A DNA stretch of 64,000 nucleotides, taken from contig CAZLFQ010000001.1 in NCBI GenBank assembly GCA_964558975.1, forward strand, positions 806,001-870,000, written 5' to 3'. Positions 15,625 through 24,742 of this stretch are shown piece by piece; positions within the stretch are counted from its first letter, which is position 1; each line of letters starts with the position of its first letter. The DNA is from CAZLFQ01 sp964558975 (GTDB lineage Bacteria; Pseudomonadota; Alphaproteobacteria; Rickettsiales; Midichloriaceae). Position numbers and translations under genes: made by a program. The notes below the pieces were generated by a model. The model had not been told where the DNA came from. It saw only the letters and a list, made by a program, of their open reading frames with translations, and searched no databases.

Positions 15625-16161
15625 ATGACAGAAGAAAATAAAACGGAACAGCAAACTCCTGCAGAGGCTCCAAAAACCGAAACTACCCCAACTCCACAAG
15701 AAGAAGTTGCAAAGCTTAAAGATCAAATGATGCGCCTTGCAGCTGAGATGGAGAACCTGCGCAAACGCCAAGCTAAGGAATTAGAAGAAGCTAATAAATA
15801 TGGTATCACCAAATTTGCTAGAGATCTAATTGAGGTTCTTGAGAATCTCCATAGGGCTGAATCAAGCGTAAATTCTGAACAACTCGAAGCCAATAATACT
15901 TTGAAACAAATATTCTCAGGCGTTGAGCTAACAAAAAAATCTTTGATCGATGCATTCGACAAATGGGGCATCAAGCGAATTGACCCAATGGGAGAGATGT
16001 TTAACCACGACTTCCACCAAGCTATCACTCAAATTCCAACAACAACTCATGCCTCAGGAACAGTGGTGCAAGTTATTCAAGCTGGCTATGTTATAAACGA
16101 TAGACTTTTGCGCCCTGCACTAGTTGCTGTTGCAAAAGCAGATGATGCAGCAAAAAAATGA
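15625..16161 (+). CDS. grpE: Nucleotide exchange factor GrpE
   Basis: 178 aa, normal length. Low-complexity Thr/Pro/Glu N terminus, long coiled coil (E-E-V-A-K-L-K-D-Q-M-M-R-L-A-A-E-M-E-N-L-R-K-R), then F-A-R-D-L-I-E-V-L-E-N-L and the C-terminal beta domain with F-N-H-D-F-H-Q-A-I and the closing signature V-V-Q-V-I-Q-A-G-Y-V-I-N-D-R-L-L-R-P-A. GrpE releases ADP from DnaK in the cytoplasm. Its stop overlaps the ispDF start (ATGA), and dnaK and dnaJ lie elsewhere in this window. Confidence 0.97.
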   Translation: MTEENKTEQQTPAEAPKTETTPTPQEEVAKLKDQMMRLAAEMENLRKRQAKELEEANKYGITKFARDLIEVLENLHRAESSVNSEQLEANNTLKQIFSGVELTKKSLIDAFDKWGIKRIDPMGEMFNHDFHQAITQIPTTTHASGTVVQVIQAGYVINDRLLRPALVAVAKADDAAKK

Positions 16162-17282
16162 AGAATGTCGCTCTCATTGTTGCTGGAGGAAAAGGTGTAA
16201 GAATCAATGCACCTAAAGCTAAGCAATATTTGAGCGTTAACGGAACAAACATTTTAAGACAGAGCATCGAAAAATTTCTTAATCACCCTGAAATTGATGC
16301 GGTAAAAGTTGTAATAGCTAAAGGGCATGAACAAGATTACCAAGATGCTATAGGTGGCTTTGATATACTTCCATTTTGTTACGGGGGAAAGACTCGCCAA
16401 GAGTCCGTTTATAACGGGTTAAATGATCTAAAATCTTTGAATCCAAGAAACGTATTAATTCACGATGCTGCTCGTCCTTTTGTTTCAACACTCATTATTT
16501 CTGATGTTATTAAAATGTTGGAAATACACAAAGCTGTGGATGTTGGCGTAGAACCGAAAGATACAATCAAGACTGCTGGCGCAACTGTTGCAACACTTGA
16601 TCGCAGCAAATTGTACTGCACGCAAACACCACAGGGCTTCGACTTTCAAACTATTCTTGAATTACATAATAAAAGTGTTGGAAAGCAATTGACTGATGAC
16701 ATCACACTCGCAATTGAAGCAGGCCATAAGATTGGTTTAGTGCAAGGTGATTATGCGAATATAAAAATTACAACACCAGAAGACTTGAATATGCACATTA
16801 CAAAAGTAGGAATGGGCTTCGACGTCCATAAATTTGATACAGAAACTAAGGGAAATCATCAAGTTCCAATCTGTGGTATTTTGATTCCTCATGATTATAA
16901 AGTTCTTGCTCACTCAGATGGCGATGTTGGCATTCACGCACTGATGGATGCTATGCTTGGCACTGCCGCACTTGGTGATATTGGTGAACATTTTCCACCA
17001 TCTGATATGAAGTGGAAAGATGCAGATTCTTCTAAATTACTCGAACATGTAGACAATCTCATTCAAGAAAAAGGCGGAAAAATTCAAAACATAGATTTAA
17101 CAATTATCTGCGAAAAGCCAAAGGTTTTAAAATATAAAAAAGATATGCAGAAAAAGCTTGCCCAAGTTTTAAAAATTGATGAGAATCTAATCAATATCAA
17201 AGCCACAACCACTGAAAAACTTGGTTTTACAGGTAGAGGCGAAGGTATTGCCGCACAGGCGGTGTGCTCAGTTTCATATTAG
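16158..17282 (+). CDS. ispDF: Bifunctional IspD/IspF (MEP pathway)
   Basis: 374 aa fusion. Residues 1 to about 215 are IspD, CDP-ME synthase: A-L-I-V-A-G-G-K-G-V-R nucleotide loop, P-K-A-K-Q-Y, H-D-A-A-R-P-F-V, D-T-I-K. From about 216 follows IspF, MEcPP synthase: G-M-G-F-D-V-H-K-F with metal ligands D and H, L-A-H-S-D-G-D-V, and G-D-I-G-E-H-F-P-P. The enzyme does two non-consecutive steps of isoprenoid precursor synthesis. IspDF fusions are typical of Alpha- and Epsilonproteobacteria. It overlaps grpE by 4 bases and is followed by pgpA. Confidence 0.97.
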   Translation: MKNVALIVAGGKGVRINAPKAKQYLSVNGTNILRQSIEKFLNHPEIDAVKVVIAKGHEQDYQDAIGGFDILPFCYGGKTRQESVYNGLNDLKSLNPRNVLIHDAARPFVSTLIISDVIKMLEIHKAVDVGVEPKDTIKTAGATVATLDRSKLYCTQTPQGFDFQTILELHNKSVGKQLTDDITLAIEAGHKIGLVQGDYANIKITTPEDLNMHITKVGMGFDVHKFDTETKGNHQVPICGILIPHDYKVLAHSDGDVGIHALMDAMLGTAALGDIGEHFPPSDMKWKDADSSKLLEHVDNLIQEKGGKIQNIDLTIICEKPKVLKYKKDMQKKLAQVLKIDENLINIKATTTEKLGFTGRGEGIAAQAVCSVSY

Positions 17283-17289
17283 GTAAAAA

Positions 17290-17901
17290 ATGAGTTTCGA
17301 CCCACGAAATTATAACTTTAACCAACTACTGGTTAATGCAAAATCGATTAAAATTAGACCTCCAAAATTTGCATGGTACACAATTATCGTGACTTGGTTT
17401 TGGGTTGGATTTTTTCCAATTGCCCCCGGTACTGTTGGCAGCCTTGCGGTATACCCGCTTTACAATTTGATCATTGAACACGCTCAAGATTTATTTCATC
17501 TTGGTGCAATACGTGATGCTCTATTCAAGTTTTGGCTATGCACGATATTTTTATTTATCATTGGTTGGTTAGCCATAATAAAATTCCAAGAATCAACAGG
17601 AACTGTTGATCATAAAATGGTTGTGATTGACGAAGTAGTTGGCATGCTAGTTGCCATTTCTATTAGCTTCGATTGGGCGTATAAACTCGCACTAAAATTT
17701 AATAAATTTGATATGTCAGAACGCAACTTTGCGTTTTTACTAATTTTTGCTTTGTTCAGATTTTACGATATATATAAACCTTTATTCATTTCCACAGTTG
17801 ATAGAAATTACAAGAAGCCGCTAGGTGTAATTCTTGACGATGTTTTAGCAGGGTTATTTACCGCGTTTACTATTTTTGTAGCCTTTAAAATTTTTGTGTA
17901 A
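17290..17901 (+). CDS. pgpA: Phosphatidylglycerophosphatase A
   Basis: 203 aa inner-membrane enzyme that removes phosphate from phosphatidylglycerol phosphate. Motifs: F-P-I-A-P-G-T-V-G-S-L, V-I-D-E-V-V-G-M and F-R-F-Y-D-I-Y-K-P, then D-D-V-L-A-G. Several hydrophobic segments. The first ~35 residues are a polar extension before the usual family start. Seven bases after ispDF and 5 before pncC, so part of one operon. Confidence 0.93.
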   Translation: MSFDPRNYNFNQLLVNAKSIKIRPPKFAWYTIIVTWFWVGFFPIAPGTVGSLAVYPLYNLIIEHAQDLFHLGAIRDALFKFWLCTIFLFIIGWLAIIKFQESTGTVDHKMVVIDEVVGMLVAISISFDWAYKLALKFNKFDMSERNFAFLLIFALFRFYDIYKPLFISTVDRNYKKPLGVILDDVLAGLFTAFTIFVAFKIFV

Positions 17902-17906
17902 GATAT

Positions 17907-18380
17907 ATGATCGATGCCGCAGTAAAATTAGTTGAAATATGTAAGCAAAAGAAAATTAAAATTGCAGTAGCTGAATCCTGTACGGGCGGGCTTGTAGCAA
18001 GCGCTATAACAGCGGTATCTGGGAGTTCAGCAGTTTTTGATCGTGGATTTGTAACTTATTCTAATGATTCAAAAATTGATTTATTAGATGTTTCAAAGGG
18101 TTCTATAGAGCGTCATGGAGCTGTTAGCGCAGAGATAGCTGAGCAGATGGTGATTGGTGCCAAAACAAAATCTGTAGCTGATATTGCAGTTTCAATAACT
18201 GGAATAGCTGGACCTGCCGGCAGCACTGAAACAAAACCTGTGGGCTTAGTTTTTATTGCATTGAGATACCGCGGAGAAACTGAAGTAATTGAAAATTATT
18301 TTAGTGGAAATCGCCAAGGGATACGTGAACAAGCATCCATCAAAGCTATCAATATGATGTATAGTAAGTTGTTGAGCTAA
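17907..18380 (+). CDS. pncC: Nicotinamide-nucleotide amidase (CinA C-terminal family)
   Basis: 157 aa, the stand-alone amidase domain of CinA. Family motifs: A-V-A-E-S-C-T-G-G (active-site Ser), V-S-G-S-S-A-V-F, F-V-T-Y-S-N and G-I-A-G-P-A-G-S. PncC deamidates NMN to NaMN in pyridine nucleotide recycling. Last gene of the grpE-ispDF-pgpA run, with a hairpin about 36 bases downstream. Confidence 0.93.
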   Translation: MIDAAVKLVEICKQKKIKIAVAESCTGGLVASAITAVSGSSAVFDRGFVTYSNDSKIDLLDVSKGSIERHGAVSAEIAEQMVIGAKTKSVADIAVSITGIAGPAGSTETKPVGLVFIALRYRGETEVIENYFSGNRQGIREQASIKAINMMYSKLLS

Positions 18381-18416
18381 GACTTTTCTTCAGTTCAATC
18401 CCCCTAATAATTGATA

Positions 18417-18439
18417 TTTAGTTGCGAATGCGAACTAAA
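18417..18439 (+). terminator. Hairpin after pncC
   Basis: TTTAGTT (18417-18423) pairs with AACTAAA (18433-18439), with a short GC inner stem. No strong U-tract follows, so it is a weak terminator candidate for the grpE operon. Confidence 0.35.
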
Positions 18440-18540
18440 CCTGACTTTTGGTTAAATTTAAACCACCATATTTGCATTAGGTTAACTCTTAATTAACTAT
18501 AAAAGTCTATAATTTTATTATACCGTTAAAGGTTTAGACC

Positions 18541-19443
18541 ATGAACAAACTCACAAAGAACGCAAAGAAACTTATTATATCTGCATTCATTGTTCTCGTC
18601 ATATTTGCCTTATTCTCTGCATTGGCTAGCAGCAATATAAACATTTTGACCAATGGGTATACAACCACAACAATAACAAAAGATAAAAACCAAAATATTC
18701 AAGAAATTGCAGTTGGAAATGATGATGAAATTGATATATCTAATGTCCTCTATTTTTTAACAGGCTTTACAACTGCAGTTTTAGCATTAATCGCCTACTT
18801 TAATTTGGAATCACTCAATCAAACAAATAAAAATAAGCAGCTCCTTCAAATAGATCAAAGATGGGGGAATCATGAAATCATAAAAGCTCGGCAGATTATT
18901 CATATTATCTATAGAACCGTTTGTGATGATCTGAAATATGAAGACCCTAAAGTTAAACCATCTGTAAACCTATATGAAAATGTTTCACCCGTAATTGGAA
19001 AAATAATAATAGAGCTATCAGTTAGCGAAAAACTAGAATCAAGAGCTTGCTTTATATATCTGCTGAATTATTTAGATTTGATGGAAAGTCTTGCTTATAT
19101 TTATAGGGATGCTGATTCAAAAGACATTGAAGAGCTTGAAGCTTTTTGTGGCGAAACACTGGTTTTTAATTACGGCGTTTTTCACGAATATATAAAATTT
19201 AGAAATAAAAAACACAGCACAAAGCAAGATAAGTATTATACAGAATTTACAAACATCATGAAGAAATTAAAAGATACAAAGAAAATTGATCAACACAAGA
19301 GAGATCAGACTAATATAATATTAAGCAATACAACTGAATATCAAATTATAAAATATTCTACTATACCAGAACATGATTCTATAAAAAAATACTTAACCAA
19401 AGTAGAACCCCTAATAAAGAATTTTTCAGATAAAACTAAATAA
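18541..19443 (+). CDS. Hypothetical membrane protein (possibly DUF4760-like)
   Basis: 300 aa. Two transmembrane segments, about residues 12-30 and 68-88, bracket a short non-cytoplasmic loop; then a charged cytoplasmic domain of about 210 residues beginning L-L-Q-I-D-Q-R-W-G-N-H-E-I-I-K-A-R. That arrangement resembles DUF4760-type proteins, but I am not certain. It stands alone, with a strong terminator right after it. Confidence 0.7.
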   Translation: MNKLTKNAKKLIISAFIVLVIFALFSALASSNINILTNGYTTTTITKDKNQNIQEIAVGNDDEIDISNVLYFLTGFTTAVLALIAYFNLESLNQTNKNKQLLQIDQRWGNHEIIKARQIIHIIYRTVCDDLKYEDPKVKPSVNLYENVSPVIGKIIIELSVSEKLESRACFIYLLNYLDLMESLAYIYRDADSKDIEELEAFCGETLVFNYGVFHEYIKFRNKKHSTKQDKYYTEFTNIMKKLKDTKKIDQHKRDQTNIILSNTTEYQIIKYSTIPEHDSIKKYLTKVEPLIKNFSDKTK

Positions 19444-19445
19444 TT

Positions 19446-19500
19446 AAAAATTTTTGTCCCACCTGCCCCCCCGAATTTTCAGGTGGAGACAAAAATTTTT
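19446..19500. terminator. Strong bidirectional intrinsic terminator
   Basis: The 5' arm 19446-19465 (AAAAATTTTTGTC..CACCTG) pairs with 19480-19500 (CAGGTG..GACAAAAATTTTT), about 19 pairs with a small internal bulge and a C-rich loop. A/T tracts flank both sides. It lies between convergent genes (unknown membrane protein and mlaF) and would serve both. Confidence 0.9.
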
Positions 19501-19567
19501 ACGTGATAAGGGATGGCAAAAATTAATGCCTGCACATTAACTAATTCTTCTTATCTAAACCTTTATT

Positions 19568-20350
19568 CTATCTAACCACAGTATCGATTGGCCCTTTTGC
19601 ACGGCCGTGGATGAACTGATCCAGATATTTATTGCCCGATTTCAACATATCTTTGCCACTACCTTGCCAGATAAATTTACCTTCATGAATCATAGCAATC
19701 TTGTCAGCGATAACTTTCGCACAGTGCATATCATGCGTAATTGTAATTGTTGTAGCACCTAATTCTTTTGAGCATTTAGCAATCAACTCACTGATTACAC
19801 CAGACATGATTGGGTCAAGCCCAGCTGTTGGCTCATCGAAAAATATAATCTCAGGGTCAACCGCAATCGCGCGCGCTAACGCAACACGTTTTTGCATCCC
19901 ACCAGAAAGTTCCGCAGGGAACTGGTCAGCAACAGCAGCTTTAAGACCAACTAAACCTAATTTATCGATAGCTAATTTTTTAGCCTTAACAGGAGAAAGT
20001 GTTTTCTCTTGTAGCTGACAAAACGCAACATTTGCCCATACAGGAAGACTGTCGAACAATGCACCACCTTGAAATAATACACCGACTTTATCGATTATAT
20101 GCTGGCGTTGTTCCATGCTGTAAAATGTTGTATTCTCACCATCAATTTTGACTTCACTACCTTGGTCAGGAATTACAAGGCCAATGATAGATTTAATCAA
20201 AACGCTTTTGCCAGTTCCAGAACCACCCACCACCACAAATGATTCGCCTTTTGCAACATCAAAGCTAATTCCCCTTAGCACACGGTTGTTACCAAACGCT
20301 TTGGAAATATTTTTTACTTCAATCTTTGTCTGTTTTGTTTTCTTCTTCAT
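19568..20350 (-). CDS. mlaF: ABC transporter ATPase, MlaF/Ttg2A type
   Basis: 260 aa from ATG 20350, which directly follows the mlaE stop; a TTG at 20362 opens the frame further. Walker A G-G-S-G-T-G-K-S, signature L-S-G-G-M-Q-K-R-V, Walker B I-I-F-F-D-E-P-T-A-G-L-D-P, and switch His in I-T-H-D-M-H. It powers MlaE-type phospholipid transport that maintains outer-membrane asymmetry. Last gene of alr-mlaE-mlaF; the substrate-binding MlaD is not beside it. Confidence 0.92.
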   Translation of the reverse strand: MKKKTKQTKIEVKNISKAFGNNRVLRGISFDVAKGESFVVVGGSGTGKSVLIKSIIGLVIPDQGSEVKIDGENTTFYSMEQRQHIIDKVGVLFQGGALFDSLPVWANVAFCQLQEKTLSPVKAKKLAIDKLGLVGLKAAVADQFPAELSGGMQKRVALARAIAVDPEIIFFDEPTAGLDPIMSGVISELIAKCSKELGATTITITHDMHCAKVIADKIAMIHEGKFIWQGSGKDMLKSGNKYLDQFIHGRAKGPIDTVVR

Positions 20351-20351
20351 T

Positions 20352-21125
20352 TTAATTCGCAAATAGGATTCCAGTTATCACATAGTTAGTTAGCAGGATG
20401 AATATAGATGCGCTAACAACTGCATTGGTTGTTGCAATGCCAACACCTTGCGCCCCGCGTTTTGAATTATATCCATGGTAGCAACCCATTGCAGTAACAA
20501 TAAAGCCAAATACAGAAGCTTTTATTAAACCTGAAATGACGTCCTGACTTTCTAAAAATTCAAATGTGCTTTTTAAATATGAATACGGGGAAAAACCAAG
20601 TTTATAGATACTTACCAAATACCCCCCGAACACACCTATTATATCTGCAATAATAACAAGTAGTGGCAATGTAACTACACCCGCAACGACCCTTGGCACA
20701 ACCAGATATTTTAATGGATTTGTGTTGAGTGTGTAAAGCGCATCAATTTGCTCGGTCACTTTCATAGTGCCGATTTCAGCAGCGATTGCTGCCCCTACTC
20801 TGCCTGCAAGCATTAGTCCTGCAAGAACAGGGCCTAACTCACGAGTGATTGATAATACAACAACAGAAGCAATAGAGCTTTCTGCATTAAATCTGGAAAA
20901 GCCTGTATAACTTTGTAAAGCCAAAACTGCACCCGTAAAGATTGCAGTCAGACCCACAACTGGCAGAGATAGGTAACCGATCTCGATCATCTGTTTAAAA
21001 ATCTGACGCCAATAAATTTTCAATGAAAAAAATGCTTGGAAAATTTGCGCAAAAAAGATTCCAATCCTGCCAAGCATTTGCAGGGAATCAATACATACTC
21101 TGCCGATAACAGCAACGGGATTCAT
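20352..21125 (-). CDS. mlaE: MlaE family lipid ABC transporter permease
   Basis: 257 aa, normal for MlaE. Amphipathic N-terminal helix, then about five membrane segments. Family motifs: F-T-G-A-V-L-A-L-Q, T-R-E-L-G-P-V-L-A-G-L-M-L-A-G-R-V-G-A-A-I-A-A-E-I-G (here split) and M-G-C-Y-H-G-Y. Inner-membrane permease working with MlaF. Overlaps the end of alr by 4 bases (ATGA), so translationally coupled. Confidence 0.93.
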   Translation of the reverse strand: MNPVAVIGRVCIDSLQMLGRIGIFFAQIFQAFFSLKIYWRQIFKQMIEIGYLSLPVVGLTAIFTGAVLALQSYTGFSRFNAESSIASVVVLSITRELGPVLAGLMLAGRVGAAIAAEIGTMKVTEQIDALYTLNTNPLKYLVVPRVVAGVVTLPLLVIIADIIGVFGGYLVSIYKLGFSPYSYLKSTFEFLESQDVISGLIKASVFGFIVTAMGCYHGYNSKRGAQGVGIATTNAVVSASIFILLTNYVITGILFAN

Positions 21126-22216
21126 TCTATATACTCTCTTTTAAACCTATTACCCAATGAAGTGAGCACTTCATAACCAATGGTGCCTGCGCTTTTTGCA
21201 AGCTCATCTACTGTAATATTATCTCCCAATAATTCAACATAATTCATGCTTTGTAGCTTGCTTTCAGGCACTTTAGATATATCAATCATGATCAGATCCA
21301 TAGTCACTGTGCCAATTACGGGAAGTCTCATGCCATCAAAATAGGCAAATGCCTTGCCTGTTAGTGACCTTAAATAGCCATCAGCATAGCCACATAATAA
21401 CGTTGCAACCTTATCGCCTTTTTTGGCAGTATGCTTGCTGGAGTAGCTAATGCCTTGATCTTTCTCAATGTTTCTAATTTGAACTACTTCAGCCATGAGT
21501 TTTGCCACTTGCTCAACTGGCGTTGCTAGTGATGGGATTGGATTAATTCCATATAAACTACATCCTGGTCTTACCATATCGAAATGGTATTGGCTGCCTA
21601 ACATAATTCCAGCCGAATTAGCAAAGGATAATTTTATATCAGGAAATAAAGAGCTGTATTGCTTCAACATGTTTAGCTGCTGCATATTTGCTGGGTGAGC
21701 AGGATCATCCGCGCATGCAAGATGGCTCATTATGTATTTTATATCCAAATAAGATGTAAAATCTTGATTATCAGATACACGATAAACATTGCTTTCCGTT
21801 AGCCCCAATCTACCCATGCCAGTATCAACATGAATTATGGCAGGTAATGTTTTATTTATTTTACTAGCATAAGAATTCCATAACTCTATTTGATATAAGT
21901 CATTTAAAACTGGAATTAAATTTTGGCGGTGCGCTTCTTCCAAACCATCTTTTTGAATTCCATTAAATACATAGATATTGCTTTCACTAACATACTCACG
22001 TAGCTTAGTTCCTTCTTCTAAATATGCTACACAGAAATCTCTGCAACCGGCTTGATAAAGTGCTGTTGCAGCTTGCTTCATTCCTAAACCATAGGCATTT
22101 GCTTTGACCACACATGAAACTGATGTTCCATTTTGTGTCATGCTTTTCATTTTTAAAAAGTTATTTTTGATTTTAGTTAAATTTATTTCTAGAATCGATC
22201 TGCCGAGTTTATTCAT
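21122..22216 (-). CDS. alr: Alanine racemase
   Basis: 364 aa from ATG 22216 (M-N-K-L-G-R-S-I-L-E-I); the open frame reaches 22285 but the extra residues do not fit the family. PLP lysine in V-V-K-A-N-A-Y-G-L-G; later G-M-G-R-L-G and the second catalytic Tyr region G-I-S-Y-S-S. Makes D-alanine for peptidoglycan, so the organism probably still builds a wall. First gene of the alr-mlaE-mlaF operon. Confidence 0.95.
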   Translation of the reverse strand: MNKLGRSILEINLTKIKNNFLKMKSMTQNGTSVSCVVKANAYGLGMKQAATALYQAGCRDFCVAYLEEGTKLREYVSESNIYVFNGIQKDGLEEAHRQNLIPVLNDLYQIELWNSYASKINKTLPAIIHVDTGMGRLGLTESNVYRVSDNQDFTSYLDIKYIMSHLACADDPAHPANMQQLNMLKQYSSLFPDIKLSFANSAGIMLGSQYHFDMVRPGCSLYGINPIPSLATPVEQVAKLMAEVVQIRNIEKDQGISYSSKHTAKKGDKVATLLCGYADGYLRSLTGKAFAYFDGMRLPVIGTVTMDLIMIDISKVPESKLQSMNYVELLGDNITVDELAKSAGTIGYEVLTSLGNRFKREYIE

Positions 22217-22334
22217 AAAATACTGGTACTTACCCACCCCTAATTGTCTTTGTTTTACAATAGTAAAAAGAAATCTTAACAACAACTTAATTTTCAGATT
22301 GCATTATTAAATAATGTAGTTATATTACTTCACA

Positions 22335-22384
22335 GAGCGTCCCTCCCTCCCCCTTTATATGTATTCCTGGGACGCTTCTTTTTT
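22335..22384 (+). terminator. Terminator-like hairpin in the amidase leader
   Basis: AGCGTCCC (22336-22343) pairs with GGGACGCT (22369-22376) around a pyrimidine-rich loop, followed by TCTTTTTTT. It sits only 18 bases before the amidase start codon and downstream of nothing on this strand, so it would be a leader attenuator or the end of a short RNA. Confidence 0.6.
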
Positions 22385-22402
22385 ACCTTTTTAAGGGTTA
22401 GC

Positions 22403-23131
22403 ATGAATACAAAAACTATCCTAGCATACTCTCCAAACTTCGACAAACGCTCAGCAAAAACAAAAATTAATTCTATTGTTATTCATCATACTGAGTTGCA
22501 AAGCGTTAAAGCTGTTTATGATATTTTTGAAGATCCTGAAAGGAAAGTTAGCTCACATTATTTAGTAGGCCGAGATGGTTCACTACACCAATTTGTCGAT
22601 GAAAAAAAACGCGCTTGGCATGCAGGAATTAGTACGTGGCGGGGCACAGATAAACTTAATGATTCTTCTATTGGCATAGAATTAGATAATAATGGCGACG
22701 AGCCTTTTTCAAAGCCTTTGATGGATACTCTTGTCATATTATGCAAAGAATTAGTAAAAAAATATATGATTGAAGAAAGAAATATAGTTGGACACTCGGA
22801 CATAGCATACTGGAGAAAAGTTGATCCAAGTCACTATTTCGATTGGAAGATACTAGCTGCAAAAAACATAGGGTTTTTTCCAAAATTTTCCGCTAAAAAT
22901 TCACATATTTATAGACTTAACGGCGCCAATTTAGAGGTCGTGGAAACAAAAAAAAAATTAGCGCAACTTGGTTATAAAGTAGATGATTTCGATTCCAAGA
23001 TTGACCACAAAACATTTTCACTTCTCAAGGCCTTCAAAAGAAGATATACTCCCGAAACCTATGCCCATGATTACTGGGATACGCTGGCAGAGGGCAGATT
23101 AAACGAATTACTTGAAAGATATGGATACTAA
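22403..23131 (+). CDS. N-acetylmuramoyl-L-alanine amidase (Amidase_2 family)
   Basis: 242 aa. Amidase_2 zinc site: I-V-I-H-H-T-E, then W-H-A-G-I-S and G-H-S-D-I-A ... K-V-D-P; S-I-G-I-E-L-D-N-N-G is the family core. The C-terminal ~70 residues resemble a small peptidoglycan-binding-type domain. AmiD/AmpD relatives cleave the peptide from MurNAc or anhydroMurNAc. No clear signal peptide, favouring a cytoplasmic AmpD-like recycling role, though that is inference. AAGGG precedes the ATG. Confidence 0.88.
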   Translation: MNTKTILAYSPNFDKRSAKTKINSIVIHHTELQSVKAVYDIFEDPERKVSSHYLVGRDGSLHQFVDEKKRAWHAGISTWRGTDKLNDSSIGIELDNNGDEPFSKPLMDTLVILCKELVKKYMIEERNIVGHSDIAYWRKVDPSHYFDWKILAAKNIGFFPKFSAKNSHIYRLNGANLEVVETKKKLAQLGYKVDDFDSKIDHKTFSLLKAFKRRYTPETYAHDYWDTLAEGRLNELLERYGY

Positions 23132-23846
23132 AACACACTTTGGATTTAAAGAAGTTGAAACCAAGAAAAAGCAGGGAATGGTTCAAGGCGTTTTTTCTAC
23201 TGTTGCTTCTAAGTATGATATTATGAATGACCTCATGAGCTTTGGCTTGCATAGGCTTTGGAAGGATGAGGCGATAAAAGAACTTCAACCCAGTAGTGAC
23301 GATGTGTTACTTGATGTTGCCGGCGGAACTGGCGATATTTCATGGAGATTTTTACAAGCAGGCGGTGGAAGCGCCGTTGTTTCTGACCTTAACAAAGAAA
23401 TGTTAGAACAAGGAAAATTAAAACATTCTTCAGATAAATTATCTTGGGTTCATGCAAACGCAGAAGAATTACCTTTTGGTGATAATCAATTTGATTTTTA
23501 CACTATTTCATTTGGCATTCGTAATGTTACTCACATCGATAAAGTACTTAAAGAAGCGCACCGCGTACTAAAACCAGGAGGAAAATTTGTTTGCCTAGAG
23601 TTCTCAAATGTCACCAATGAAGTGGTAAAAAAGTTTTATGATTTCTATTCATTTACAATTATTCCAATGATTGGAAAATTTGTGGCCGATAGCCCGCAGT
23701 CTTATGAATATTTGGTTGAGAGTATAAGAAAATTCCCAACAGCAATTGCCTTTGCAGACATGATAAAAGATGCAGGCTTCAACTGCATAGAATTCCGCAA
23801 AATGAGCTTCGGAGTTGTGGCGATACACGTTGGATATAAGGTTTAG
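23121..23846 (+). CDS. ubiE: Ubiquinone/menaquinone C-methyltransferase UbiE
   Basis: 241 aa from ATG 23121, overlapping the amidase end by 11 bases. Signature G-F-K-E-V near the start, V-F-S-T-V-A-S-K-Y-D-I-M-N-D-L-M-S, AdoMet motif L-D-V-A-G-G-T-G-D-I, and the C-terminal motif F-R-K-M-S-F-G-V-V-A-I-H. Methylates the quinone ring in ubiquinone synthesis. Confidence 0.96.
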   Translation: MDTKTHFGFKEVETKKKQGMVQGVFSTVASKYDIMNDLMSFGLHRLWKDEAIKELQPSSDDVLLDVAGGTGDISWRFLQAGGGSAVVSDLNKEMLEQGKLKHSSDKLSWVHANAEELPFGDNQFDFYTISFGIRNVTHIDKVLKEAHRVLKPGGKFVCLEFSNVTNEVVKKFYDFYSFTIIPMIGKFVADSPQSYEYLVESIRKFPTAIAFADMIKDAGFNCIEFRKMSFGVVAIHVGYKV

Positions 23847-23868
23847 AAGCTGTATTCAAACAGCTTCT
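23845..23868 (+). terminator. Hairpin overlapping the ubiE stop codon
   Basis: AGAAGCTGT (23845-23853) and ACAGCTTCT (23860-23868) make a perfect 9-bp stem with a 6-base loop; the stop codon TAG is in the stem. A short T-rich stretch follows. It separates ubiE from the convergent unknown gene. Confidence 0.7.
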
Positions 23869-23880
23869 TGTACATTTCGA

Positions 23881-24603
23881 TTATCCGAATGTACTACAAT
23901 CACAGCTATCACTGGCTAGGCATTTAATAAACTCTAGGTCTTTAGCGTGTCTGTCGCTTTCATAGAAAGTCATTTCTTTTGCAAGATTTCCATTAAAATC
24001 TGATATCATAACCATAGCAGTTTTACCTAGATCAAGAGTTTTTTCACCAACAACGTGAATTAGTTCAACTTGCTCATCCTTGTTTTTTATTTCAATTTTA
24101 AAATCTAATGCTGACTCATCGTAACGTTTTATACCTAAAGCTGACATATCAATTTCTTTCTTATTTAAGATAAAATGCTCTTTATTAATAACAACATTAC
24201 CTCCTCCTGCATAAACACCTTCACCAAAATTCATCACACCACCACCAAGATACATACCTGTACTTTTCATTGCAGCAACATATTGTTCTTGAATAGCACT
24301 AGGGATCTGCACGCCAAAATATTCGAATTTCCCTTCTTTTGAATTAGCATATAAAGCTGGAGCATTGCTGTTAAGCGCAGAAGTGCTATATACAACAGTT
24401 TTAATTGTCCACATGGAGATTGATTCTCCGTTGTTATTCAACTTACTATTTTGAACCCAACGTGCTACTTGAAGTATATCTTTGGCTTCAAAATCACTCT
24501 GCTTAGATGCTTCAATCAGCGTATCCAGCTTATCACTAAATGTTTTTATATAGTTTTTTCTTTGCTCTAGTATATTCAGAAGTTGTACAGCTTTAGGATT
24601 CAT
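23881..24603 (-). CDS. Hypothetical protein
   Basis: 240 aa from ATG 24603 with AGGT 7 bases upstream. Soluble, no signal peptide; a Gly-rich central stretch (M-Y-L-G-G-G-V-M-N-F-G-E-G-V-Y-A-G-G-G) and three Cys near the C terminus (C-L-A-S-D-S-C-D-C). No family recognised. Confidence 0.7.
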   Translation of the reverse strand: MNPKAVQLLNILEQRKNYIKTFSDKLDTLIEASKQSDFEAKDILQVARWVQNSKLNNNGESISMWTIKTVVYSTSALNSNAPALYANSKEGKFEYFGVQIPSAIQEQYVAAMKSTGMYLGGGVMNFGEGVYAGGGNVVINKEHFILNKKEIDMSALGIKRYDESALDFKIEIKNKDEQVELIHVVGEKTLDLGKTAMVMISDFNGNLAKEMTFYESDRHAKDLEFIKCLASDSCDCSTFG

Positions 24604-24742
24604 CACTATTACCTATGTTTATTTGCATCGCTCTTCTAAATCTTTCAAAAGGTATAGTCAACATTTAAAATTACATAAACAAAATAATTAGCCACTAACA
24701 ACAAAATGGCAAATACAGTGCTTATGTGTTATAAGTACTGCT

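Noticed and set aside
22286..22402. 4.5S (SRP) RNA or another known small RNA
   Set aside because: The conserved SRP loop sequence is absent; only a terminator-like hairpin is seen.
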